From NCBI GenBank assembly GCA_022571575.1, contig JACZXN010000086.1:1-7088 (forward strand): a DNA stretch of 7,088 bases. The letters run 5' to 3'. Origin of the DNA: Chloroflexota bacterium (GTDB taxonomy: Bacteria > Chloroflexota > Dehalococcoidia > UBA3495). Under the pieces are notes generated by a model that was not told where the DNA came from, made no database searches, and saw only the letters and a list, made by a program, of their open reading frames with translations. This document shows, one piece after another, positions 1 to 5,678 of this stretch. The position numbers were made by a program, and so were the translations under genes. Each line of letters opens with the position of its first letter. Within the stretch, counting starts at the first letter, position 1.

Positions 1-1
1 A

Positions 2-259
2 TTGAGCTTCGACCTGGTCCTGCTGGCCGCCATCTGGCCGCTGCGGGACCGGCTGCGCCCCCACGGCATGTTCTTCGCCCTCTTTCTGGCGACCTATTCC
101 ATCGGCCGGTTCTTCCTCAGCTTCATGAGGGAGGAATTCAACGAGTACTTCGGTGCGCTGAACGAGGCCCAGGTGGTAGCGATAATCGTGGTGATGATCA
201 CGGTGCCCCTGCTGGTTGCGAAGGCCCAATTTGTGCGGCCCCCAGCGAGCCGGAACTGA
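2..259 (+). CDS. lgt: Prolipoprotein diacylglyceryl transferase (Lgt), C-terminal fragment
   Basis: This is the 3' end of a gene whose start lies before the window; 85 codons are visible, ending in TGA. Lgt is an inner-membrane enzyme that transfers diacylglycerol from phosphatidylglycerol to the lipobox cysteine of preprolipoproteins. The fragment shows two hydrophobic segments, at about visible residues 23-42 and 57-73, matching the last two membrane helices of Lgt. Between them is the family's late signature: an aromatic/Gly stretch leading to GRFFLSFMREE (35-45), then a short loop and AQVVA (56-60), the usual AQ-containing start of the final helix. The Arg of GRFF (residue 36) corresponds to the essential late Arg of Lgt. 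The Glu normally four residues later is Ser40 here. The tail is short and ends in a polar stretch, as expected of a complete C-terminus. The family call is inferred from these motifs only, because the catalytic His/Arg/Asn region is outside the window. Confidence 0.75.
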   Translation: MSFDLVLLAAIWPLRDRLRPHGMFFALFLATYSIGRFFLSFMREEFNEYFGALNEAQVVAIIVVMITVPLLVAKAQFVRPPASRN

Positions 260-340
260 CGCTCTACTCTGGAACCGCGCCATGGCCGTTCTGAGGCGCT
301 AGCCGAAGTATCCCGTTGCTGCTGGACCGGCAAGAACCAG

Positions 341-376
341 AGACAATTAGGGCTTTCGCCACGTTCAGGATGACAG
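341..376. repeat. Remnant of a short dispersed repeat ('TCATCCTGAACG' type)
   Basis: The core at 353-376 reads on the minus strand as CTGTCATCCTGAACG followed by TGGCGAAAG. In one plus-strand frame it gives FATFRMTD. This resembles short dispersed intergenic repeats seen in many bacterial genomes, which produce spurious 'FASLRMT' peptides in automatic annotation. It sits in the convergent gap between lgt and recJ, a usual place for such elements. Only one copy is seen in this window, so its repetitive nature rests on recollection of the pattern, not on a count. Confidence 0.4.
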
Positions 377-408
377 ACTGGGAGAATGAACCGCTAAAAC
401 GCTGGTGG

Positions 409-2100
409 CTATCCGAGGGACGGCCTGAAGTCCAACAGCCTTAGCGCGACGGCGCCTTTGCCTCGGTAGTTGTCGGCCATCAACGTGTAGGCCAGGTCGA
501 CGTATTGGACGCCGGGCTTCCATCCATCGCCTTGATTGAACGCCAGGGCCGTGAATTGGGCGCCGTTCATCTCCACTTTCAACCGCAGATGTTGCTGTTC
601 CCGGCCCATGTGGACGTATTCCAGGACCTTGACGCCCAGGCTGGCGAACACCGGCCTGGCGTTGCCAGGGCCATAGGGTTCCAGGTCATTGATCCAGCCC
701 ACCATTCGGTCGTCCAATTCGGCCAGACCGATGACGGCGTCGATCTCCAACGTCCGTTCCAGTCCCTGGGTCTCGAGAGATTGGGCGCTGTAGGCCTCCA
801 GACGCGCTTTAAGCTGGGGGATGGCGTTGGTGGCGATGGTGAGGCCGGCAGCCTGGGAATGGCCACCAAACCGCACCAGAAGGTCTTCGCAGGACTCCAT
901 GGCGGCGACGATGTTGAATTCGGGGATGCTGCGTCCGCTGGCGACGCTGTATTCGCCTTCCACGGCGATGACCACGGCCGGGCGGCGGTACCGGTCCACC
1001 AGGCGTCCCGCGATCAGGCCCGCCACGCCCCGGAGGAACCGCTCGTCGGAGATCACCAGGATCGCGGGCAGATCGCCGAGGTCATCGACCCGCTGCAGGG
1101 CGATCGCGTAGGTCTCTTCGGTGACCGACCGCCGCTCCAGATTCATCGATTCAAGCTTGTGGGCCAGGGCTCCAGCCTCTTCCGGAGAGCTGGTGGTCAA
1201 GAGCCGGAAGCTGTCCATGGGGTCGCCCATGCGCCCCGCCGAGTTCAACCTTGGCGAGATCTGGAAGGACACGGTCTCGGCGGTGATGGTGTCCGGGTCT
1301 ATCCTGGCCGAACTGTACAGGGCGCGCAGTCCGGGGCGGCGGGTATTGGCCAACTCCTTGAGGCCCTCCTGCACCAGGTACCGGTTCTCGTCCAGCAGCG
1401 GCACCAGGTCGGCGATGGTCCCCAGGGCGGCCAACTCCAGCAGGGCGGGGTCCCATGGCTGACCGTAATATTCGAACAATCCCTGGACCAATTTGAACCC
1501 CAAGCCGGCGCCGCAAAGGTCGGGGAATGGGTAGTTGCCGCCGGGTATCTTTGGGTTCAGCGCCGCCACCGCGTCGGGCACTCCGTTGTGGGGCAGGTGG
1601 TGGTCGGTGATGATGATATCGACGCCCAGAGTCTTGGCGTAGTCCACCTCTTCGAAGGCGGTGATCCCGCAGTCCACGGTCACGATCAAGGTCACGCCCT
1701 GGGCCGACAGGGCGTCGATGGCCCTGTTGGACAGGCCGTGGCCCTCATCGACGCGGTGGGGCAGGTACGGCGTGACCGGTATCCCCAATGAAGAAAGGCC
1801 CTCGGAGATGATGGCCGTGCCGGTGATGCCGTCTACGTCGAAGTCACCGAACACTCCCACGCGTTCCTTGGTGTTCACCGCGGCGTACAACCGTTTCAGC
1901 GCCGTATCCATGCCGGCGATGCGCAGGGGGTCGTAGGGAAGCCTGTGGGGCGGGTCGAGGAGGGTGGCCAACTTCTGAGGTGTGTCGATCCCCCGCTTCA
2001 CCAGCACCTGAGCGATGGCCGGCGGCACCTGGCCGGAGAGGGCATTGGCGTCCAGGGCGGATGGCAGAGACCAGGGCCGTTCCCCGCCGTCGGCCTTCAC
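409..2100 (-). CDS. recJ: Single-stranded-DNA-specific 5'-3' exonuclease RecJ
   Basis: RecJ degrades single-stranded DNA 5' to 3' in the cytoplasm during RecF-pathway recombination, mismatch repair and base excision repair. Numbered from a GTG at 2100 (563 aa, normal for RecJ), the DHH domain shows GDFDVDG (85-91), VDEGHGL (117-123), TVDCG (141-145), DHH (166-168) and the LGTIADLVPL region (226-235), which supply the metal-binding Asp/His residues. PRLNSAGR follows at 283-290. The DHHA1 domain has RGVAGLIAGRL (357-367), SGRSIPEFNI (388-397) and FGGHSQAAG (411-419). The C-terminal OB-like domain begins near EPYGPGN (474-480). All core motifs are intact. The frame also opens at a GTG at 2154, which would overlap fabF by 50 bases and lacks a Shine-Dalgarno. 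The GTG at 2100 lies 4 bases after the fabF stop, with GGGG about 11 bases upstream, and places the N-terminus just before the conserved PW..P start of RecJ. Translation is probably coupled to fabF. Confidence 0.95.
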   Translation of the reverse strand: MKADGGERPWSLPSALDANALSGQVPPAIAQVLVKRGIDTPQKLATLLDPPHRLPYDPLRIAGMDTALKRLYAAVNTKERVGVFGDFDVDGITGTAIISEGLSSLGIPVTPYLPHRVDEGHGLSNRAIDALSAQGVTLIVTVDCGITAFEEVDYAKTLGVDIIITDHHLPHNGVPDAVAALNPKIPGGNYPFPDLCGAGLGFKLVQGLFEYYGQPWDPALLELAALGTIADLVPLLDENRYLVQEGLKELANTRRPGLRALYSSARIDPDTITAETVSFQISPRLNSAGRMGDPMDSFRLLTTSSPEEAGALAHKLESMNLERRSVTEETYAIALQRVDDLGDLPAILVISDERFLRGVAGLIAGRLVDRYRRPAVVIAVEGEYSVASGRSIPEFNIVAAMESCEDLLVRFGGHSQAAGLTIATNAIPQLKARLEAYSAQSLETQGLERTLEIDAVIGLAELDDRMVGWINDLEPYGPGNARPVFASLGVKVLEYVHMGREQQHLRLKVEMNGAQFTALAFNQGDGWKPGVQYVDLAYTLMADNYRGKGAVALRLLDFRPSLG

Positions 2101-2104
2101 AGTT

Positions 2105-3358
2105 CTAGCGGCCCCGGCCGTTACTGGCGAAGACCAACACAGAGTTGTGGCCACCGAAGCCGAAGGAATTACTCATGGTGATGTTGAGTTCCTTGGAGCG
2201 GGCCTGATTGGGCGTGTAGTCCAAGTCGCAGTCGGGGTCCGGCTCGGTCAGGTTGATGGTGGGCGGGATCAGGTTGTTCTCCATGGCCAGGATGCAGAAA
2301 CAAGCCTCCAACGCTCCGCCGGAACCCAGGAGGTGGCCGGTCATGGACTTGGTGGAGCTCACCGGCACCCGGTACGCGTTCTCGCCGAGGGCGGCTTTGA
2401 TGGCCTTGGTTTCATGGCGGTCGTTGAGGGGAGTAGACGTGCCATGGGCGTTAACGTAATCGACCTCGGAAGGGTCAACTCCGGCTTCCTCCAGCGCCAT
2501 GCTCATGGCCCGGGCGGCGCTTTCACCCGATTCCATCGGTTCGACCAGATGGTAGGCGTCGGAGGTGGCGGCGTAGCCCTTGATCTCCGCCAGGGGAGCA
2601 ACACCCCGCCGGTTGGCGCTCTCTTCGCTCTCCACCACCAACACGGCCGCGCCCTCACCCATGACAAAGCCGTCGCGTTTGATGTCGAAGGGACGGCTGG
2701 CTTTGCTGGGGTCTTCGTTGAACCGGGAAAGAGCCCTCAGGGCATTGAAACCAGCGACCGCGACCGGCACCACGGGGGCTTCGCTGCCACCGGCCAAGAC
2801 GATGTCTTCCTGGCCGCGCCGAATCATGGCCCAAGCCTGGCCCAGAGCGTCCGCGCCGCTGGAGCAGGATGAAACCGCGCAATAGTTGGCGCCCATGGAG
2901 CCGGTGACCATCGAAACCTGGGCCGAGGCCATGTCGCCGAGCATCATGGGAATGAGGAACGGACTGACCCGCTTGGGGCCGCGCGTCAGGAGTATCTCGT
3001 GCTGCTGGGAGAGGGTGCCGATACCGCCGATGCCGCTGCCGATGATCACGCCGATGCGGTATGGGTCGGTGCTGTGGGGCTCCAAGCCGGCCTGGCGGCA
3101 GGCCTGTTGGGCGGCCACGGCGGCAAATTGGGCGAAGCGGTCCATCCGCCGGGCTTCCTTGCGGTCAAGGTAATTCTCCGGGTCAAACCCTTTGACCTCG
3201 GCGGCGAAGTGGGTGTCGAAGCCCTCCGAGTCGAAGGCGGTGATGTAGTCCACCCCGGAGCGGCCGCTCACGATGCCGTCCCAAGTCGTCGCCACGTCAA
3301 GTCCAAGGGGGCTCACGATCCCCATTCCAGTGACCAGAACCCGGTGATTTCCACTCAT
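2105..3358 (-). CDS. fabF: Beta-ketoacyl-ACP synthase II (FabF)
   Basis: FabF condenses malonyl-ACP with acyl-ACP in the elongation cycle of type II fatty-acid synthesis, in the cytoplasm. The 417-aa product is the normal family length. The N-terminus HRVLVTGMGIVSPLG (5-19) is typical. The catalytic triad is visible: Cys165 in SSCSSGADALG (163-173), His305 in NAHGTSTPLND (303-313) and His342 in STKSMTGHLLG (335-345), with the conserved Lys337. The glycine-rich C-terminal signature NSFGFGGHN is at 397-405. The start is the ATG at 3358, directly before the conserved first strand, with a weak GGGA Shine-Dalgarno about 5 bases upstream. The frame stays open to 3436, but that extension (a 26-residue addition) has no Shine-Dalgarno and no family counterpart. 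No acyl carrier protein gene precedes it, unlike many acpP-fabF operons. It is followed almost directly by recJ and preceded by a hairpin and a short leader ORF that may influence its expression. Confidence 0.96.
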   Translation of the reverse strand: MSGNHRVLVTGMGIVSPLGLDVATTWDGIVSGRSGVDYITAFDSEGFDTHFAAEVKGFDPENYLDRKEARRMDRFAQFAAVAAQQACRQAGLEPHSTDPYRIGVIIGSGIGGIGTLSQQHEILLTRGPKRVSPFLIPMMLGDMASAQVSMVTGSMGANYCAVSSCSSGADALGQAWAMIRRGQEDIVLAGGSEAPVVPVAVAGFNALRALSRFNEDPSKASRPFDIKRDGFVMGEGAAVLVVESEESANRRGVAPLAEIKGYAATSDAYHLVEPMESGESAARAMSMALEEAGVDPSEVDYVNAHGTSTPLNDRHETKAIKAALGENAYRVPVSSTKSMTGHLLGSGGALEACFCILAMENNLIPPTINLTEPDPDCDLDYTPNQARSKELNITMSNSFGFGGHNSVLVFASNGRGR

Positions 3359-3374
3359 ATCTTTCCCAACCCGC

Positions 3375-3452
3375 TCACTCAAACGAAGGCCCGTAACCGG
3401 GCCTTCGTGAATCGCAAATAAACACCCTTGACCCATTGCCGGGCCCCGTCAT
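3375..3452 (-). CDS. Candidate 25-codon leader ORF upstream of fabF
   Basis: A short ORF runs from an ATG at 3452 to a TGA at 3375. It begins MTGPGNGS and ends GPSFE. It is preceded by a complete GGAGGT Shine-Dalgarno (plus-strand positions 3458-3463) at 5-base spacing, stronger than the Shine-Dalgarno of fabF itself. It is out of frame with fabF, and its stop lies 16 bases before the fabF ATG, close enough for translational coupling. Its last codons run through the 11-bp inverted repeat at 3383-3408, so a ribosome translating it would open or cover that hairpin. The peptide has one Cys and resembles nothing I recognise. It could be a regulatory leader peptide, a real small protein, or a chance ORF with a good Shine-Dalgarno. 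Too little is visible to decide. Confidence 0.4.
   Translation of the reverse strand: MTGPGNGSRVFICDSRRPGYGPSFE
3383..3408 (-). promoter_or_regulatory. Perfect 11-bp hairpin in the fabF leader
   Basis: ACGAAGGCCCG at 3383-3393 is exactly complementary to 3398-3408, around a 4-base loop. The stem is GC-rich and should be very stable. It lies 24 bases upstream of the fabF ATG and about 105 bases downstream of the radical SAM stop. On the minus strand it is followed by only TTT-GAG, so it is at best a weak intrinsic terminator. It could instead act as an attenuator, an RNA-processing barrier or a 5' stabiliser of the fabF-recJ message. It overlaps the 3' half of the candidate leader ORF. Confidence 0.6.
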
Positions 3453-3457
3453 CTGGG

Positions 3458-3463
3458 ACCTCC
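3458..3463 (-). promoter_or_regulatory. Strong Shine-Dalgarno (GGAGGT) of the leader ORF
   Basis: A full-length anti-16S match, 5 bases from the ATG at 3452. No other start codon at a suitable distance uses it, and the fabF ATG is about 100 bases further on. Its quality is the main reason to take the leader ORF seriously. Confidence 0.5.
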
Positions 3464-3513
3464 GCCTGGGCCAGCATCGCTTGAATAAAGATGGGACCCG
3501 CGCCCTGGGGGTG

Positions 3514-5298
3514 CTATGCCTTGGCGGGACTCCGCCGGGTGGAAACAGTCACCGTCTCGTCGATCAATTCGGTGAGTTCGGTTATGCGTCCAGATATGTT
3601 GAGCGCCAGTTCCTGGTTGCCGGTCGGCCCCGTGAGTTGCTTCAGCGATTCCGACAGCTCGTTCATCCGGCTGCCGATGGCGTCCGCCGCTTCTTTCCTG
3701 GCGTTGGCCAAAGGCTGTGACACCGCCCGAATCTGCTCGATCAGGTCGGTCACCCGCTGGGATATATTCTCGCCGAATTCCCGTCCGGCCATCGATACCG
3801 GGTCCGACCAGGTCCGTAGAATATCATTGGCTTCGGTCAACCGGGAGGCCAACGTGCCGCTCAGGTCTCGGCTGGAAGCCGCCAACCGCAGCTTGTAGGT
3901 CCGGAGGATCCGGAAGATGCGCCGGTAAACATCGTCCACCGGATTCAACTTGGCGGAGTACCGGTCGAATAGGTCCCTGCTTTCCTGCATCGTCCACCGG
4001 GGGTCCTGATGAACCAACTGGCGTCCGGTATAGAGATGGTAGGGACGCATCGCTCCCTCAGCCAATAGATCGCCGTTCTCGTCCAGCGGGACCAGCGAGT
4101 CCCAGTTGGAGGTGGCGGGCAGAGGCGTCAGGAAATTGACCGTTTGGTACTTGCTTACCGTGACCACCCAATCCGCCAGGTCCATGATGCTCTTTTCGGT
4201 GTCGAAGGGCAGGCCGATGATGGTCATGGCCACCACGTTGAAGCCCTCCGCGTTGATGTAGTTCAGGTCCTTATGCATCTGGCCGGGTTCCTGCCGTTTG
4301 TTCACTGCCAGCAGGTTCTCCGCGTTGTCCGACTCGACGCCCACGTAGAGCATCTTGATGTTGGCCTCCAGCATGGCGGAGGTCAACTCCGGGTCCTGGC
4401 CGACCTCGGCCCGGACCTGGCAGATCATGTTCATGCCATCGGTGCGGCCCTTCCAACCCCGCAGGCGCTCCAGGCGCTCATTGCGGAACTTGACCGCCCG
4501 CAGAGGGGGCGCGTGGAGGTCGTCGGAGATAAACACCTGGAACAATCCGCTCCTGGAGGAGTGGACCAGCCCATCGGAGGCCAGTTCGCGGAGCTGTTCC
4601 AGCCGTTTGAACTCAGTGTCCCGGGATATCATCCGGTAGCCAAGGAACTGTTGGATGACCTGACAGTAGGTGCAGCTTTCCGTGCACCCCCGGATGGTCT
4701 CGATCACCGCGCCGACCATGGGGTTGGCCGAATTGAGGTCTTTGATGGAACGGAAATCAGGCAGTTCCACGAAATCGGGATTGATCAGGCCCTGGCGTTT
4801 GGTCTGGATGATACCGCCGTCTTTCCGGTAGCTGATGCCGGGTATCTTGTCCAGGTACTGGTCCCGGCCGCTGCCACGGTGCTCCAGCAGCACGTCGGAC
4901 AACTGGCCGATGATGTCTTCCCCCTCGCGCTGGACGATCACATCGAAGTCGCCGTAGTTGAAGGCTTCCTCGGTTAGCGGGCTCATCTGAGGGCCGCCGC
5001 CGATGGTGATGAGCTCTGGGTGGAATTGCTTGGCCAACCGGGCGATCTGGTAACCGCGGGGCGCCTCGTTGATGAGGGCCGTGACCATGAAGATATCGAC
5101 CCCTTCCAGGTCCTTGTCCGGGTCGATCAGGCCGGAGCGGTCTTCAAACCAGATCTCCCGCTCGTAGATATTGGGACCTTCCCACTGGGCGAGGGCCCCC
5201 GAAAGGAAGAGCAACCCCTGCCTGGGTATGGCTATGTACTCAAAATTTCCACCGGCTGACGCTGGTTGAAACAGCACCACCCGTTTTATTCGCGACAT
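3514..5298 (-). CDS. B12-binding-domain-type radical SAM protein with repeat-containing C-terminal tail
   Basis: A 594-aa radical SAM enzyme. Residues about 1-145 match the N-terminal Rossmann-like cobalamin-binding domain of class B radical SAM proteins: the RVVLFQPAS first strand, PRQGLLFLSG helix, VDIFMVTALINEA, ITIGGGPQMSP (98-108) and the REGEDIIGQL turn (124-133). The radical SAM core follows, with the [4Fe-4S] motif C205-x3-C209-x2-C212 in RGCTESCTYCQV, then FISDDLHAPPL (256-266), NMICQVRAEV (290-299), YVGVES (318-323) and IGLPFDTEKSI (361-371). A DxHxxG cobalamin His motif is absent, so any B12 would be bound without the lower His ligand, or not at all. After about residue 470 the protein continues in a helical tail of repeats of about 29 residues (481-594), not typical of the family. 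The start ATG has AGGAG 7 bases upstream. The substrate cannot be told; relatives perform methylations and other modifications of lipids, cofactors or natural products. A TATAAT box and structured leader lie upstream. Confidence 0.85.
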   Translation of the reverse strand: MSRIKRVVLFQPASAGGNFEYIAIPRQGLLFLSGALAQWEGPNIYEREIWFEDRSGLIDPDKDLEGVDIFMVTALINEAPRGYQIARLAKQFHPELITIGGGPQMSPLTEEAFNYGDFDVIVQREGEDIIGQLSDVLLEHRGSGRDQYLDKIPGISYRKDGGIIQTKRQGLINPDFVELPDFRSIKDLNSANPMVGAVIETIRGCTESCTYCQVIQQFLGYRMISRDTEFKRLEQLRELASDGLVHSSRSGLFQVFISDDLHAPPLRAVKFRNERLERLRGWKGRTDGMNMICQVRAEVGQDPELTSAMLEANIKMLYVGVESDNAENLLAVNKRQEPGQMHKDLNYINAEGFNVVAMTIIGLPFDTEKSIMDLADWVVTVSKYQTVNFLTPLPATSNWDSLVPLDENGDLLAEGAMRPYHLYTGRQLVHQDPRWTMQESRDLFDRYSAKLNPVDDVYRRIFRILRTYKLRLAASSRDLSGTLASRLTEANDILRTWSDPVSMAGREFGENISQRVTDLIEQIRAVSQPLANARKEAADAIGSRMNELSESLKQLTGPTGNQELALNISGRITELTELIDETVTVSTRRSPAKA

Positions 5299-5437
5299 CT
5301 TTAAGCTCCTAACTTATGACAGCCCAGCGGCGCTTTGCGCCGAATAATCGCCGGTTGATTACGGTCGCCCTTGGAATTTCCTTCCGGTGGTTCCTGGCAG
5401 GCAAAGGTTAGAGCCACCGGCGCCCATGGTCGGTTCG
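5299..5437 (-). promoter_or_regulatory. Potentially structured 5' leader of the radical SAM gene
   Basis: From the expected transcription start near 5437 to the ATG there are about 138 untranslated bases. Two perfect inverted repeats lie in it: 5384-5390 with 5414-5420 (CCGGTGG/CCACCGG, 23-base loop that itself holds a CCTG/CAGG pair), and 5328-5333 with 5337-5342 (CGGCGC/GCGCCG, 3-base loop) about 18 bases upstream of the Shine-Dalgarno. I do not recognise a known riboswitch: there is no B12-box-like GCCACTG, no TPP CTGAGA and no T-box TGGNACC. Function is unknown, and ordinary GC-rich folding is possible. Confidence 0.3.
5306..5310 (-). promoter_or_regulatory. Shine-Dalgarno (AGGAG) of the radical SAM gene
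   Basis: AGGAG on the minus strand, 7 bases before the ATG at 5298. It fixes the start codon of the radical SAM gene. Confidence 0.8.
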
Positions 5438-5443
5438 CGGCGT

Positions 5444-5449
5444 ATTATA
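5444..5449 (-). promoter_or_regulatory. Candidate -10 box (TATAAT)
   Basis: A consensus TATAAT on the minus strand in an intergenic region, 146 bases upstream of the radical SAM ATG. No good -35 hexamer is found at 16-18 bases; the nearest TTG-type hexamer (TTGCGC, plus-strand 5462-5467) is only 12 bases away. It may be an activator-dependent or weak -35 promoter. Confidence 0.35.
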
Positions 5450-5678
5450 CAGGACAAGTCTGCGCAAGAATAACTGATTTGCCAACCTGAGAAGCCCGTT
5501 TTCCAGAGGCTCTCAGGAGGGAAGACAACTCGCTCGGAGATTGCCTAATCGGCGGGACTTGCCCAGACTCCAATTTATTCTACGCCAGAAAGTATGAATT
5601 GTCATAATGCCGGCCCCCCTCTGACCATTCCGAATAAGAGCCGGAAATTTCTCGAGTTTCGTCCGGGTTTATGGCGGC

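Larger units (their letters stand above)
5299..5678. other. 380-base gene-free region between two minus-strand genes
   Basis: This gap separates the start of the radical SAM gene from the end of the LLM oxidoreductase gene. The lower-coordinate part (5299-5449) holds the structured leader and the TATAAT box. One copy of the shared motif GATTTGCCA lies at 5476-5484. The rest (about 5485-5678) contains only ORFs of about 30 codons without convincing Shine-Dalgarno sequences. It has no strong terminator: the best inverted repeat after the oxidoreductase stop (5641-5666) has 5 bp and no T-tract. No tRNA-like or mobile-element sequence is seen. Confidence 0.6.

Noticed and set aside
505..1791. 428-codon plus-strand open frame antisense to recJ
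   Set aside because: It lies wholly opposite recJ, whose motifs are complete. The translation is rich in Gly, Val, Gln and His with no recognisable domain, as expected of the complement of a GC-rich gene.
2015..2872. 285-codon plus-strand open frame antisense to fabF
   Set aside because: It is opposite the conserved FabF coding region, low in complexity and without motifs; an antisense shadow.
3359..3436. 26-residue N-terminal extension of FabF to an ATG at 3436
   Set aside because: There is no Shine-Dalgarno at 3436, FabF proteins start near the VLVTGMG strand, and the extension would run through the hairpin and the leader ORF.
3523..3536. GGCGG/CCGCC hairpin at the end of the radical SAM gene
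   Set aside because: The stem is only 5 bp, lies inside the coding end and has no T-tract, so it is not supported as a terminator.
4144..4977. 277-codon plus-strand open frame antisense to the radical SAM gene
   Set aside because: It is entirely opposite the radical SAM core including the Cys motif. It shows no family features and a compositional bias typical of antisense frames.
5299..5437. Cobalamin riboswitch before the radical SAM gene
   Set aside because: Tested because the product has a B12-binding-type domain, but no B12-box (GCCACTG-like) sequence is seen and the stems do not match the class.
5641..5666. Inverted repeat after the LLM oxidoreductase stop
   Set aside because: The outer stem has only 5 bp around a long loop, with no T-tract; too weak to call a terminator.
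5485..5678. Small ORFs of about 30 codons on both strands in the gene-free region
   Set aside because: None has a well-placed Shine-Dalgarno or recognisable peptide; random expectation explains them.
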